64,000 nt of DNA from Bradyrhizobium sp. CCH5-F6 (lineage in GTDB: Bacteria > Pseudomonadota > Alphaproteobacteria > Rhizobiales > Xanthobacteraceae): NCBI RefSeq assembly GCF_001556045.1, contig NZ_LSIC01000113.1, positions 1 to 64,000 on the forward strand, given 5' to 3'. How positions within the stretch are numbered: position 1 is the first letter of the stretch; every line of letters starts with the position of its first letter. Both the position numbers and the translations under genes were made by a program. Shown here in pieces: positions 7,511-16,351 of the stretch. The notes beneath the pieces are model-generated. The model ran no database searches and was not told where the DNA came from. It was given only the letters and a program-made list of their open reading frames with translations.

Positions 7511-9676
7511 TCATCCAACCGCAAGACCCAGTGCGCCACCCTCGGGGTGAGGCGCCACCGAACCGGCGGGCACGTGATTGACGACGAGGCCGGTCGGCAC
7601 GGCCGCATATTTCGACAGCGCCGCGGTCACCCTGCGCATCGCGCCCGAGCCAAGCTCGCCCGCGCGCGCCACCAGGACGATCAGGTCGGCATGCGCGGCC
7701 AGGGCGACGGCGTCGGGCTGCAAGGCGAGATTGCCGGCATGGACGACGATCAGGTCGAACTCCGAACGTATGTCGTCCTCGGGCCTCGCATCGGGTTTTC
7801 GGCCGGCACTCAGGAGCTCGTCGATCGACTGAAGTCCCGCCGTGGTCGAGCCGTCGTTCCATTCGGTCACCGGCGGCTGGTGACTTGCGAATTCCGGCTG
7901 GAGCCGGATCAGCACGCTCATCATGCCCCGATTCACGGCGGCCCGATTGAGGGAGCGCGCAACCGTGTTGCCGCCGGCGCTCTTGCCGACCGACAACACC
8001 AGCGCGACCTTGCAGCCGCGCACCGGCACACGGTCGATGCGTTCGAGCAGCGGCCGCAGATGGATGCCGAGATCGAGCTCTGCTGAAGTGGCGATCGGTC
8101 TTTGCCAGACCGTGTTGGTCCCGGCTCCGGACGCCAGCTCGGGGATGCGGGCCCAGACAGGAAGGCCGGGCATCGGCTCGGCCTTCGACATCGCTTCGGT
8201 TCGGTGCATGGCCGCGGCCGGAGGCTGGGCTTCCCGGCCGGGCGTCTCCTCCGCGTCCAAGGATGCAGGCGCCTGAACGGACGCGGGCTTGTCGGCGGTC
8301 ATGCTCGACGTCACCGAAACCGCGGCGGTGGACGTCAACAGCGAGCCGATCGCCAGCGCCGCGAGCAGCAAGGCGAGCGGCGGACGCGTCGGGCGCACCG
8401 GCGGAATGGCGGGCGAGGCGATCTTGGTCTGGGACGCCTGCAGCTGACGCTGCTCATTGGTGGTCTTGAACCTCGACAGGAACTGCTCGTAGATGTTCCT
8501 GTTGGCGTCGGCGTCGCGCTGCAGCTCCTGCAGCTTCACCAGCGCCTGGCCGTCGATCAGCATCTTCGTCTCGAACGCCTTGAGCTGCTTCTCCAGCGCA
8601 TTCTGCTGCTCGAGCTGGGCCTCATATTCGGACTTGGCCGTGTCGATGTTCTTCTTGCGCTCGATCTCGATCTGCCGGTTGATATCCGCCAGCTGGCTGT
8701 AGGAGATCGCGAGGTCGGGATGGCGGTCGCCGTACACCGCCTTCTTCTGCGCGATCTGGTCATTCAGGGCCGAGCGCTGCGCGCGCAGCATGCTGAGGAG
8801 GTCCTGCTTCACCGGCCCTTCGACGTTGGCCTTGAGATCGCGCTGCACCTGCTCGTAGCGGGCCTTGGCCTCCTCGGTGCGCAAGCGAGCGGCGGAGACC
8901 TGCTGGGTCAGATCGGTGACCCGCAATTGCTGCGTGGTGGATTCCTTGCCGGCATTGACGATCTTGTGCTCGAGCCGGAAGGCGGCGACGGCGTCTTCCG
9001 ATGCGCGCAGGCGCTCGTTCAGCGTCTTCAGCCGGTCCTTGAGCCAGTCGGCCGCCTCGTCGGTCGCCTCGGTGCGAACGCGGCCCTGACTGGCGACGAA
9101 CGCCTCTGCGATCGCATTGGCGTAGTAAGCGGCCCGCTCGGGGCGGTTCGAGGTGACGGAAATCGCCATGACGTAGGTGAGCCCGCGCCGGGTGATCTCG
9201 AGGCGGTTGCGGAATCTTTCGAGCACGCGCGTCATGTCGGTATAACCGCCCGCGATGTCCTCGTCGTCCGCGATCTTGAGCTGCTCGATCAGGGGGCGGA
9301 GAAAGCCGTCGGATTTGGCGATCTCGATCTGGCTCTGGAGCGCCGCGGCATCCTGGCCGATGCCCGGCAGCACCTCCTGATCCGAGGTCACGCGCAGCTC
9401 GCGGGGATCGAGCACGACCAGGGCCGTCGCGGCGTACCGGACCGGAAGAACCATCAGAACCACGGCGCCGAGGGCGAACAGCGCCAGGGCCAGCGTCAGA
9501 ATGCGCCGGCCATTCTCGCGCAGAAAGGAGAGCGTACCGGAGACGGTCAGCGAACCCTTGACCATTGCCGGCCCGGTGCCGTCGGACTTCACTCTCGCAG
9601 CCCGGGGCGCTTCCCACGAAGCCGCTTGCTCCGTCGGGGCGATGCTTCGCGGAGATGCGCGGCTACCGAACGCCAT
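7511..9676 (-). CDS. GumC/Wzz-type polysaccharide chain-length determinant with degenerate BY-kinase domain
   Basis: A 721-residue polysaccharide co-polymerase. A first membrane helix lies at about 58-79, a Wzz domain follows, then a long coiled coil (about 200-410), a GNVR-type segment with a proline-rich SPAIPPVRPTRPP (421-433), and a second membrane helix (about 432-455). The C-terminal part (about 550-721) has the fold of a tyrosine autokinase, but its P-loop reads SVGKSAGGNTVA, so the invariant lysine of GKS/T is asparagine, and there is no tyrosine cluster at the end. It would control exopolysaccharide chain length but probably cannot autophosphorylate. No other polysaccharide genes are adjacent. 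Confidence 0.88.
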   Translation of the reverse strand: MAFGSRASPRSIAPTEQAASWEAPRAARVKSDGTGPAMVKGSLTVSGTLSFLRENGRRILTLALALFALGAVVLMVLPVRYAATALVVLDPRELRVTSDQEVLPGIGQDAAALQSQIEIAKSDGFLRPLIEQLKIADDEDIAGGYTDMTRVLERFRNRLEITRRGLTYVMAISVTSNRPERAAYYANAIAEAFVASQGRVRTEATDEAADWLKDRLKTLNERLRASEDAVAAFRLEHKIVNAGKESTTQQLRVTDLTQQVSAARLRTEEAKARYEQVQRDLKANVEGPVKQDLLSMLRAQRSALNDQIAQKKAVYGDRHPDLAISYSQLADINRQIEIERKKNIDTAKSEYEAQLEQQNALEKQLKAFETKMLIDGQALVKLQELQRDADANRNIYEQFLSRFKTTNEQRQLQASQTKIASPAIPPVRPTRPPLALLLAALAIGSLLTSTAAVSVTSSMTADKPASVQAPASLDAEETPGREAQPPAAAMHRTEAMSKAEPMPGLPVWARIPELASGAGTNTVWQRPIATSAELDLGIHLRPLLERIDRVPVRGCKVALVLSVGKSAGGNTVARSLNRAAVNRGMMSVLIRLQPEFASHQPPVTEWNDGSTTAGLQSIDELLSAGRKPDARPEDDIRSEFDLIVVHAGNLALQPDAVALAAHADLIVLVARAGELGSGAMRRVTAALSKYAAVPTGLVVNHVPAGSVAPHPEGGALGLAVG

Positions 9677-9775
9677 GGGGTTGGACTCGAAATCAACTGA
9701 CAGTCATAGCCGAGAGGCTTGTCACACCGTAAATATCCATGGTTAACCGCCGGTTACGGCCGCCGCGCGAAGCCG

Positions 9776-10405
9776 TTATGGCACGCGGCTCGGCCATGCC
9801 GCCGGCGACGGCGCCTTGGCGGCGCCCGCAGGCTCGAGCTTACGATCGCCAAGCAGGCAGGACCGCAGGGTCTCGATCTCTGGACAATCGGCGGTGCCGA
9901 GCGGGCCGATCAGGAAGCCGCTGTCCAGAGGCTCGCACCTGTAGCCGGTGCAGCGCTGCACCCTGTCCGCGATCAAGACATCGACCTTGCCTTCGAGCAG
10001 CTCGTGCAGCCCAGCCGGCTGGCTGATGCGAACGGCGAGCTGTGGCTGAGCCCGACGGAACTGTGCCAGGCGAGTCCGCAACCCATCAATGGCAAAACTC
10101 GCGTGGAGCCCGACATGCAGCAGGCTCGTGACGCCCTCAGGCTTGAGTTCGGCGGTCGCCTCGGCGAGGCAACGAAACGCCTGACGCACCCGCGCCAGAT
10201 AGGTTTCGCCTGCCGACGTCAGAATGACCTGCCGCGTCCGGCGCTCGAACAGCTGCACGCCCAGCCGTTCCTCCAGCAGGCGGACCTGCTGGCTGACGGC
10301 ACCAGCCGTGACGTGCAGCTCGTGGGCGGCCTGCTTGAAGCTGAGGTGGCGGGCCGCGGCCTCGAAGGCGCGCAGGGCATTGAGTGGCGGCAACAGATAC
10401 GTCAT
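9776..10405 (-). CDS. LysR family regulator, GcvA-like, C-terminally shortened
   Basis: Starts MTYLLPPLNALRAFEAAARH with the HELHVTAGAVSQQVRLLEE recognition helix typical of GcvA-type LysR proteins. It stops after only 209 residues, whereas the family is about 300; the effector domain ends around its first lobe and finishes in a low-complexity alanine-rich tail. It may be a truncated regulator that still binds DNA. It is divergent from the MFS transporter gene, 141 bases away, and would be expected to regulate it. Confidence 0.8.
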   Translation of the reverse strand: MTYLLPPLNALRAFEAAARHLSFKQAAHELHVTAGAVSQQVRLLEERLGVQLFERRTRQVILTSAGETYLARVRQAFRCLAEATAELKPEGVTSLLHVGLHASFAIDGLRTRLAQFRRAQPQLAVRISQPAGLHELLEGKVDVLIADRVQRCTGYRCEPLDSGFLIGPLGTADCPEIETLRSCLLGDRKLEPAGAAKAPSPAAWPSRVP

Positions 10406-10546
10406 GGCCGGCTCCGGACGATGCGGGAAGGATAGGGAAGATGCATGAGTTTCGTTCGCCGGACAAAAGAGAAATCCTGCTTTGTCGCCTGTGACGGCGG
10501 ACGATACCCCGGGCCGTAGCTCCCCAGCCCGAGGAGATCTGCCGCA

Positions 10547-11788
10547 GTGCCGCCTGACATTCCGTCGATCGAGGCTCCCTATTCCTGGATTCGTCTTTCG
10601 GCCTCCATCATCCTCAGCACATTGGGCTGCGTTGGGATGTGGTCGCTGGTCGTGGCCTTGCCGGCGGTGCAGGCCGACTTCGATGCGCCTCGCGCCGCGG
10701 CGACCTTGCCGTACACGCTTGCCATCATCGGCTTCATGATCGGGGGCATCGTCGTCGGCCGGTTGGCGGATCGCTTCGGCATCCTCCCGCCGCTGGCCGG
10801 CGGCACGATCCTGATGAGCCTCGGCTACCTCCTCACCGCCTTCGCGCCAAACCTGTCTGTCTTCGCGACGATCTGCGGTCTCACGATCGGCCTCGGCGGC
10901 GCCGCTAGCTTCGCGCCCCTGGTGGCCGACGCCTCGCTGTGGTTCGACAAGCATCGCGGCCTCGCCGTTTCCCTGGCGACGGCCGGCAGCTCCCTGGCCG
11001 GAGTGGTCTGGCCACCCATCGTCCAGAACGCCATCGCTGCGGTCGGCTGGCGGCAGACCCATATCGGCATCGGCCTGTTCTGCCTCGCGACGATGCTGCC
11101 GCTGTCGCTGGTCCTGCTGCGCCGGCCGGAGTTGCAGAAGGCGACGCCCAGAGCCGTGAGCAGCGGCGGCACGGTACGAACCATAGGCTTGCCTCCCGCT
11201 GCCACGCAGGGCCTGCTCGCCTTCGCCGGCATGTGCTGCTGCGTCGCCATGTCGATGCCGCAGGTGCACCTGGTTGCCTATTGCGGCGACCTCGGCTACG
11301 GCCCTGCGCGCGGAGCCGAGATGCTGGCGGTCATGCTCGGCTTTGGCGTGGCGAGCCGCCTGATCTTCGGCTGGGTGTTGAACCTCATCGGCGGCCTGCC
11401 GACCTTGCTGCTGGGCTCGGCGATGCAGGCCGTGGCACTCGCGCTTTATCTGCCGTTCAACGGGCTGGTCTCACTTTATTTCGTTTCCGCCATTTTCGGA
11501 CTGGCGCAGGGTGGCATCGTGCCGAGTTATGCGGTGATCGTCCGTGAGCTGTTCCCGGCCCAAGAGGCCGGCTTTCGCGTCAGCCTCGCCATCTCGGTCA
11601 CGCTCGCCGGCATGGCACTGGGAGGCTGGATGGCCGGCGCGATCTACGACTGGACCGGCTCCTACGCTTCCGCGCTGGTCAATGGCATCGCCTGGAATAT
11701 CGTGAACATGGCGATCACGGCCTGGCTGCTGGAGCGCCAGCGTCGGCATGCTGCCGGCGCGTGCGCGTCGAACGCAGCGCTCAGCTGA
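10547..11788 (+). CDS. MFS transporter
   Basis: A 413-residue protein with about twelve hydrophobic segments. The loop 2-3 MFS motif is GRLADRFGILPPLAGG, and a central cytoplasmic loop (RRPELQKATPRAVSSGG) separates the two six-helix halves. GTG is the start, with GAGGAGA about ten bases ahead. It resembles the OFA/monocarboxylate or CynX-like branch; the substrate is unknown. Its 3' end overlaps the convergent dehydrogenase gene by eight bases, and the shortened LysR gene is divergent upstream. Confidence 0.88.
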   Translation: MPPDIPSIEAPYSWIRLSASIILSTLGCVGMWSLVVALPAVQADFDAPRAAATLPYTLAIIGFMIGGIVVGRLADRFGILPPLAGGTILMSLGYLLTAFAPNLSVFATICGLTIGLGGAASFAPLVADASLWFDKHRGLAVSLATAGSSLAGVVWPPIVQNAIAAVGWRQTHIGIGLFCLATMLPLSLVLLRRPELQKATPRAVSSGGTVRTIGLPPAATQGLLAFAGMCCCVAMSMPQVHLVAYCGDLGYGPARGAEMLAVMLGFGVASRLIFGWVLNLIGGLPTLLLGSAMQAVALALYLPFNGLVSLYFVSAIFGLAQGGIVPSYAVIVRELFPAQEAGFRVSLAISVTLAGMALGGWMAGAIYDWTGSYASALVNGIAWNIVNMAITAWLLERQRRHAAGACASNAALS

Positions 11789-12824
11789 TGTTCAGAAGGA
11801 TCCGTCCCGATGTGCCGCTGCGCATCAGGTCCAGCGCGTCGTTGATGTCATCGAGCGCGAACTCGTGGGTGACGATGCCGCGGTAGCTCACCTTGCCGGC
11901 ATCGCTCAGGCGGACCAGACGCGGGATATCGCGCGCGGGCTGGCATTGCCCGCCTTCCGAGCCCTTCAGCACCTTCTCGAAGTGTAACGGCAGCGTGTAG
12001 ATCTCGGCCTTCTCGCGGGGAACGCCGACGAGGATGCAGCGGCCCTTCTTCGCCGTGATCTCGTAGGCGAGCTCGATCAAATTCTTGACGCCGGTGGTCT
12101 CGACGACCTTGTCGGGTCCGTCGGGCCCCGTGATGGACCGAACCTCGGCGGCCACGTCCTTCACCACCTCGGAATTGATGATGTGCGTGGCACCGAAATC
12201 CCTCGCCATCGCCAGCTTGTTGTCGAGGCGGTCGATCGCAATGACCGGCCAGGCGCCGACCATCGCGGCAAATTGCACGATGTTCAATCCGACGCCGCCG
12301 ACGCCGAACACGACGACCGCTTCGCCGATGGCGATTTGCGCATCGTTGTTGACGACGCCGAGCGCGGTCGTCACCGCGCAGCCGAGCAGCGGCGCGCTGG
12401 TGCGATCGATCGAGGCGGGAACGGGCGTGACGCGGTTCTCCGACACCACGGCATATTCATTGAAGGTGGTGACCCAGCCCGCATTGAGGCGCTTGCCGCG
12501 CCAGGAATAGACCGGCGTGTTGGACTGGATGCCCTTGCCCGGCCGCCAATGCATGACGACGGTGTCGCCCTGCTTGCAGGAGACGACGCCGGGCCCGGTT
12601 TCGACGATGGTCGCCAGCGCCTCGTGCCCCAAGAGATGCGGCAGGAACTTGTCGACGCCCTTGACGGCGTCGATCTCGTTGATCTGTGCGCCGCAGATGC
12701 TCGACGTGTGCACATGCGCAAGCACCTGGCCGTGCTCGAGCTTACCCGGCAAGGTGAACTCGTCGACGACCAGCGGCTTGCCGGACTCGACGAGAATGGC
12801 TGCCTTCGCAGTCTTGATGTCCAT
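11781..12824 (-). CDS. Zinc-dependent alcohol dehydrogenase family protein
   Basis: A 347-residue medium-chain dehydrogenase. Catalytic zinc ligands are visible: Cys in SSICGAQINE, GHE in LLGHEALATIV, and Cys in LLGCAVTTALG. The NAD-binding motif is VFGVGGVGLN, followed by the acidic residue in AIDRLDNK, which favours NAD. The four-cysteine structural zinc lobe of classical alcohol dehydrogenases is absent. The start MDIKTAKAAIL is chosen because it lies 13 bases after the upstream methyltransferase stop; the longer frame runs into that gene. Probably one transcript with the methyltransferase. Confidence 0.88.
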   Translation of the reverse strand: MDIKTAKAAILVESGKPLVVDEFTLPGKLEHGQVLAHVHTSSICGAQINEIDAVKGVDKFLPHLLGHEALATIVETGPGVVSCKQGDTVVMHWRPGKGIQSNTPVYSWRGKRLNAGWVTTFNEYAVVSENRVTPVPASIDRTSAPLLGCAVTTALGVVNNDAQIAIGEAVVVFGVGGVGLNIVQFAAMVGAWPVIAIDRLDNKLAMARDFGATHIINSEVVKDVAAEVRSITGPDGPDKVVETTGVKNLIELAYEITAKKGRCILVGVPREKAEIYTLPLHFEKVLKGSEGGQCQPARDIPRLVRLSDAGKVSYRGIVTHEFALDDINDALDLMRSGTSGRILLNIS

Positions 12825-12837
12825 CGGCAGCGCCCGG

Positions 12838-13503
12838 TCACTCGAAATAGATGAATTCGTAATCGCCGGTGTAGCCGAGCTTGCCATACAGCCAGATCCA
12901 TTCCGACGTGTGCAGGATCGACTCCGCCGTCAGCGCCCAGCATTCGAGATTGTGCAGCTCGGCGACGGTCCGGTAGCCCTCGACCATGACGTATTTGTTC
13001 TTGCCGACCCGCTCGATCTCCTTGAGCGCGGCCTCGAGCTCGTAGAGCCTGAGATTGTGCAGGGTGCCGAGCGAGATGACGAGGTCGAAACTGTCGTCGC
13101 CATAGGGATAGACGTCCTGGGCGCGATAGTTGAACAGGTACGGCTTCACCTGCTCATGCGCGTTCGCGAGACCGTGCTTGGAGATATCGAAGCCGACGAC
13201 CTTCAGGCCCGGCAGGATCTTCTGCATCTCGTACAGCAGAAAGCCCTTGCCGCAGCCGACGTCGAGCACGCTGGACTCATCCTTCAGACCATAGGTCTCG
13301 ATCAGCGCCTTGGCGACCGGCGCCCAGCGCCCCTCGATGAAGCGGTAGCCGCCATAGCCGAAGCGGCGGTCTCCATCCCAGTAATCGGCCTCGTATTCCC
13401 GCGCCTTCAGCGAGCAGCCGATCTTGTCGTCGTTCATGCGGGCCATGTAGTCGCGCTTGGTCGCCGTATGCAGCGGCGTCACGATATTCAAAAGTCGTCC
13501 CAT
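12838..13503 (-). CDS. Class I SAM-dependent methyltransferase
   Basis: A 221-residue protein with motif I VLDVGCGKGFLLYEM, motif II region VVGFDISKHGLANA and FDLVISLGTLHNL. The start MGRLLNIVTPLHT has GAGGA about five bases upstream. The N-terminal part contains an EADYWDGDRRFGYGGY segment often seen in small methyltransferases linked to sugar or amino-acid modification. Substrate unknown. It is the first gene of a two-gene unit with the alcohol dehydrogenase. Confidence 0.85.
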   Translation of the reverse strand: MGRLLNIVTPLHTATKRDYMARMNDDKIGCSLKAREYEADYWDGDRRFGYGGYRFIEGRWAPVAKALIETYGLKDESSVLDVGCGKGFLLYEMQKILPGLKVVGFDISKHGLANAHEQVKPYLFNYRAQDVYPYGDDSFDLVISLGTLHNLRLYELEAALKEIERVGKNKYVMVEGYRTVAELHNLECWALTAESILHTSEWIWLYGKLGYTGDYEFIYFE

Positions 13504-13851
13504 CGAGTCCTCGGATTCCATCACGCGCTGAGATCGTCTTGACCGGCCTGGGGAGCCGTGCGCCGTGACCTGCGACTCGCCCTAGCATTTGTGCCGAATT
13601 GCCGTCATTGTTTCAGATCAATGATGCCGCAATCGAACGGCATCGGCCCCACGTTCCGCGCGCGGGACGCATCGAGATTGACCGCATCCCGATCGACGAG
13701 CAGGGCCCGCGGTGCAGGTTCAGCTTCAAATTGTTCCGACTGCATCCTTACGAACATTTCATTTTCTGCGACCGTCTGACGCTCGCACTGCCCTGAGGGA
13801 ACGGAGCGTGCAACCGGCCGTTGCTCCATCATTCGACAACATGGAGTCCAC
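13504..13851. other. Intergenic region without a recognised gene
   Basis: This stretch separates the methyltransferase from the BA14K gene. A 65-codon plus-strand frame (13599-13796) has some protein-like features (RFSFKLFRLHPYEHFIF in one run) but no recognised family and no clear ribosome site. I leave it unassigned. Confidence 0.4.
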
Positions 13852-14220
13852 ATGACAATCCGCAGAACTTTCGTCGTCCTCGCGGCCGCTGGAGCGATGC
13901 TCTCGACGGCTGCCGCGCCGGTGCTCGCGGCACCTCTGCCGATCGGCAATCCCGGTCCCGACTCGGGCGTTCAGCAGGTGCAGTACCGGCACGGACATGG
14001 ACACGGGCATGGCTACGGCCACAGGCATCATCACCGGCATTACGGTGGCGGCGCAGCCGTACTCGGCGGCCTCGCGGCGGGCGCAATCATCGGCGGCGCC
14101 ATCGCCAACAGCCAGGCCCAATCCAGCGCCGCCTCCTACTGTGCGCAGCGATATCGATCCTACGATCCTGGCTCGGGAACCTATTTGGGTCGCGACGGAC
14201 TGCGTCGCCCCTGCCCGTGA
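13852..14220 (+). CDS. BA14K family secreted protein
   Basis: A 122-residue protein with a cleavable signal peptide ending near APVLAAP (about residue 27), a His/Gly-rich stretch (HGHGHGHGYGHRHHHRHY, about 47-64), a glycine-zipper-like hydrophobic segment (AVLGGLAAGAIIGGAIA) and a C-terminal BA14K motif: CAQRYRSYDPGSGTYLGRDG with a final Cys in RRPCP. BA14K proteins of Brucella and rhizobia are lectin-like and immunoreactive. The His-rich insert could bind metal, which is inference. Single gene. Confidence 0.85.
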   Translation: MTIRRTFVVLAAAGAMLSTAAAPVLAAPLPIGNPGPDSGVQQVQYRHGHGHGHGYGHRHHHRHYGGGAAVLGGLAAGAIIGGAIANSQAQSSAASYCAQRYRSYDPGSGTYLGRDGLRRPCP

Positions 14221-14236
14221 CGCACGCATGAGCATT

Positions 14237-14270
14237 CGGCAGCCTCCTCGCATCGCGCGGCAGGCTGCCG
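14237..14270. terminator. Hairpin after the BA14K gene
   Basis: CGGCAGCCT pairs with AGGCTGCCG around a 16-base loop, starting 17 bases after the stop. No T run. The following bases up to 14448 show no recognisable gene. Confidence 0.45.
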
Positions 14271-14448
14271 ACCCCGCGAGAGACGAGCGCATCTTGATCG
14301 CACCGCCCACTGCGGTGTACCTTCCCGACATGATGTTCATCTCCACATTCTTCCCGCTGATCTGAACGGCTGACGTCGTTTCCAGCGCATCCGCGCCAAT
14401 CAGATCAAACGGCTTCGCTTGATGCGATAGCCGAACGGAGAATGTTGA

Positions 14449-15240
14449 ATGCACAGGAACGAACAGGCGGGCCTGTCTCCCCGTCAGGTCCAGAACTTCA
14501 TCGAAGACGGTTTCATCAAGATCGAGAATGCCTTCAGCACCGACCTTGCGAAGCAATGCAGGGACGAACTGTGGGCGGATATCGGCCTGTCGCCGGAGGA
14601 GCCCGAAAGCTGGACTCGCCCCGTTGTCCGGGTGGGATCCAAGGCGTCGCCCCCATTCATCGAAGCCGCGAACACGCCGGCCCTGCACGAGGCCTACGAT
14701 CAACTCGTTGGCAAGGAGCGCTGGCTTGCGCCCAGGGGCCTCGGAACCTTTCCGATCCGCTTCCCTTCAGCGGAATGCCCTGGTGACGATGGCTGGCACG
14801 TGGATATGAGCTTTGGCACCGCCAATCCGGATTTCATGGAGTGGCGCGCCAATGTGAAGAGCAGCGGCCGCGCATTGCTGATGCTCTTTCTGTTCTCGGA
14901 TGTCGGCCCGGACGATGCACCCACGAGGATCCGGAAGGGCTCGCATGCTGCTATCGCGCGGGAGCTGCTGCCCTTTGGCGAAGCAGGCGCGACGCTCCGG
15001 CAGCTCGCTTCCGAAAACTGGGTGTCGACGGAGGACTGCGAGGTCGAACTGGCAACCGGCGCGGCAGGCACCGTCTATCTGTGCCACCCGTTCCTGGTTC
15101 ATGCCGCGCAACCTCACCGAGGGAAGCAGCCGCGCTTCATGGCACAGCCTCCGCTACTGCCGAGGGGCGAACTCGATCCGGCGTTGCCACCATCGCCGGT
15201 TCAGATCGCGATCCGGCGGGCTTGCGGACTGAGATTCTAA
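14449..15240 (+). CDS. Phytanoyl-CoA dioxygenase (PhyH) family protein
   Basis: A 263-residue 2-oxoglutarate/Fe(II)-type oxygenase. It starts with the family pattern FIEDGFIKIENAF, has an HxD iron motif at GWHVDMSFG (about residue 117) and a distal histidine in YLCHPFLVHAAQPHRG, with a nearby Arg for 2-oxoglutarate (KQPRFMAQP). PhyH-like bacterial enzymes hydroxylate small molecules; the substrate here is unknown. Single gene ending at a strong hairpin shared with the convergent Bug gene. Confidence 0.85.
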   Translation: MHRNEQAGLSPRQVQNFIEDGFIKIENAFSTDLAKQCRDELWADIGLSPEEPESWTRPVVRVGSKASPPFIEAANTPALHEAYDQLVGKERWLAPRGLGTFPIRFPSAECPGDDGWHVDMSFGTANPDFMEWRANVKSSGRALLMLFLFSDVGPDDAPTRIRKGSHAAIARELLPFGEAGATLRQLASENWVSTEDCEVELATGAAGTVYLCHPFLVHAAQPHRGKQPRFMAQPPLLPRGELDPALPPSPVQIAIRRACGLRF

Positions 15241-15248
15241 TTGGACGG

Positions 15249-15276
15249 TATCCGGGGCCGTTCGCGGCCCCGGATA
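15249..15276. terminator. Bidirectional terminator with UUCG tetraloop
   Basis: A perfect 12-bp stem TATCCGGGGCCG / CGGCCCCGGATA is closed by a TTCG loop. It sits midway between the stops of the convergent PhyH and Bug genes. A C(UUCG)G-type loop makes the hairpin exceptionally stable, so it likely stops transcription from both sides even without long T runs. Confidence 0.8.
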
Positions 15277-15295
15277 TCAGCCGGATTCGCAAGAC

Positions 15296-16351
15296 TTATT
15301 GCACGTCGATGTTGGCGTCCTTGACCAGCCTGCGCCAGCGCGCCTCCTCCTGGGAGACATAGCGATCGAGCTCTTCCGGAGCGCTGCCGACCATGATGAG
15401 GCCTTCGTTCGCCTCGAGCTTCTTGAAAGCACCGGACTGGACGGCTTTTGCGATCGCCTGATTGAGGCGTGCAATCACTGTCGCAGGCGTTTTGGCCGGA
15501 GCGTACAATCCATACCAGGATTCAGCCGCGTAGCCGGGAACCCCGGCCTCGGCAACGGTGGGCAATTGCGGAAACACCGCCGACCGCTCGGCGGATGTGA
15601 CGGCCAGCGCGCGGAGTTGCCCGGCTGCCACCAGCGAGGCCGCGCTTGCCACCGTGGTGAACATCACGTCGATCTGTCCCCCCAGGAGATCGCTGATCGC
15701 GGGTGCCGCGCCCTTGTAGGGCACCGCCGTCATCTTGACCTTCGCCATCGCATTGAACAGCTCGCCCGCGAGATGGGCCGAGGTGCCGGTGCCGAACGTG
15801 CCGAAATTGAGCTTGCCCGGATTGGCCTTGGCCTCGGTGATCAGATCGGAGATCGAGTTGATCCTGGAGGCCGGATTGACGACGACGATATTGAAGGACC
15901 GCGCGATCAGGGAGACCGCCGCGAAATCCCGGTGCGGATCGAACGGCAGCTTCTTGTACAGGCTCGGGTTGACCGCGTGCGCGAAGGTCGCCATCAGCAG
16001 CGAATAGCCGTCGGGCTCGCTGGTGGCTACCGTTTGGGTCCCGATGATGGTCCCGGCGCCCGGCTTGTTCTCGATGATGACGGGCTTGCCGAGATCGGTC
16101 TGGATTTCCTGGGCTGTCGTTCGCGCCATGATGTCGGTCCCGCCGCCGGCTGCGAAGGGCACCACGATCTTGATGATCTTGTCGGGATATTCGGCGCGCG
16201 CCGGCGTCACTCCGAGGCCTGCGACGACCGCACAGGCGAGGATGGCAAGACTTCGCCTGCGCTGCACAGCAAAACCCTTCCCGCAAACGCGGTCGAATTT
16301 GATGATTCCGCCACTGGCCATCTGGATCTCCATCCGATTTTGTTCAGACAT
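15296..16351 (-). CDS. Bug family (TctC-like) tripartite tricarboxylate transporter binding protein
   Basis: A 351-residue periplasmic protein: signal peptide ending near VTPARAEYP, then the Bug signatures IVVPFAAGGGTDIMARTTAQ, VIIENKPGAGTIIGTQTVA and AVPYKGAAPAISDLLGGQID. These proteins bind carboxylates for TctAB permeases, but no tctA or tctB is present here. The ATG at 16351 overlaps the stop of the synthetase gene (ATGTCTGA, eight bases), which indicates translational coupling; an internal start nearer the signal peptide is possible. It is the third gene of the hydratase-synthetase operon, so its ligand is probably the acid activated by that operon. Confidence 0.88.
   Translation of the reverse strand: MSEQNRMEIQMASGGIIKFDRVCGKGFAVQRRRSLAILACAVVAGLGVTPARAEYPDKIIKIVVPFAAGGGTDIMARTTAQEIQTDLGKPVIIENKPGAGTIIGTQTVATSEPDGYSLLMATFAHAVNPSLYKKLPFDPHRDFAAVSLIARSFNIVVVNPASRINSISDLITEAKANPGKLNFGTFGTGTSAHLAGELFNAMAKVKMTAVPYKGAAPAISDLLGGQIDVMFTTVASAASLVAAGQLRALAVTSAERSAVFPQLPTVAEAGVPGYAAESWYGLYAPAKTPATVIARLNQAIAKAVQSGAFKKLEANEGLIMVGSAPEELDRYVSQEEARWRRLVKDANIDVQ

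Noticed and set aside
8102..9700. A 532-codon open frame opposite the chain-length gene
   Set aside because: It is a GC-driven antisense shadow: low-complexity Arg/Leu/Gly content, no family signature, and the minus strand encodes a clear GumC-type protein.
14240..14440. A protein-like minus-strand stretch between BA14K and PhyH genes
   Set aside because: A short run looks protein-like (SAVQISGKNVEMNIMSGRY) but no start, ribosome site or family supports a gene, and the frame continues as shadow of BA14K.
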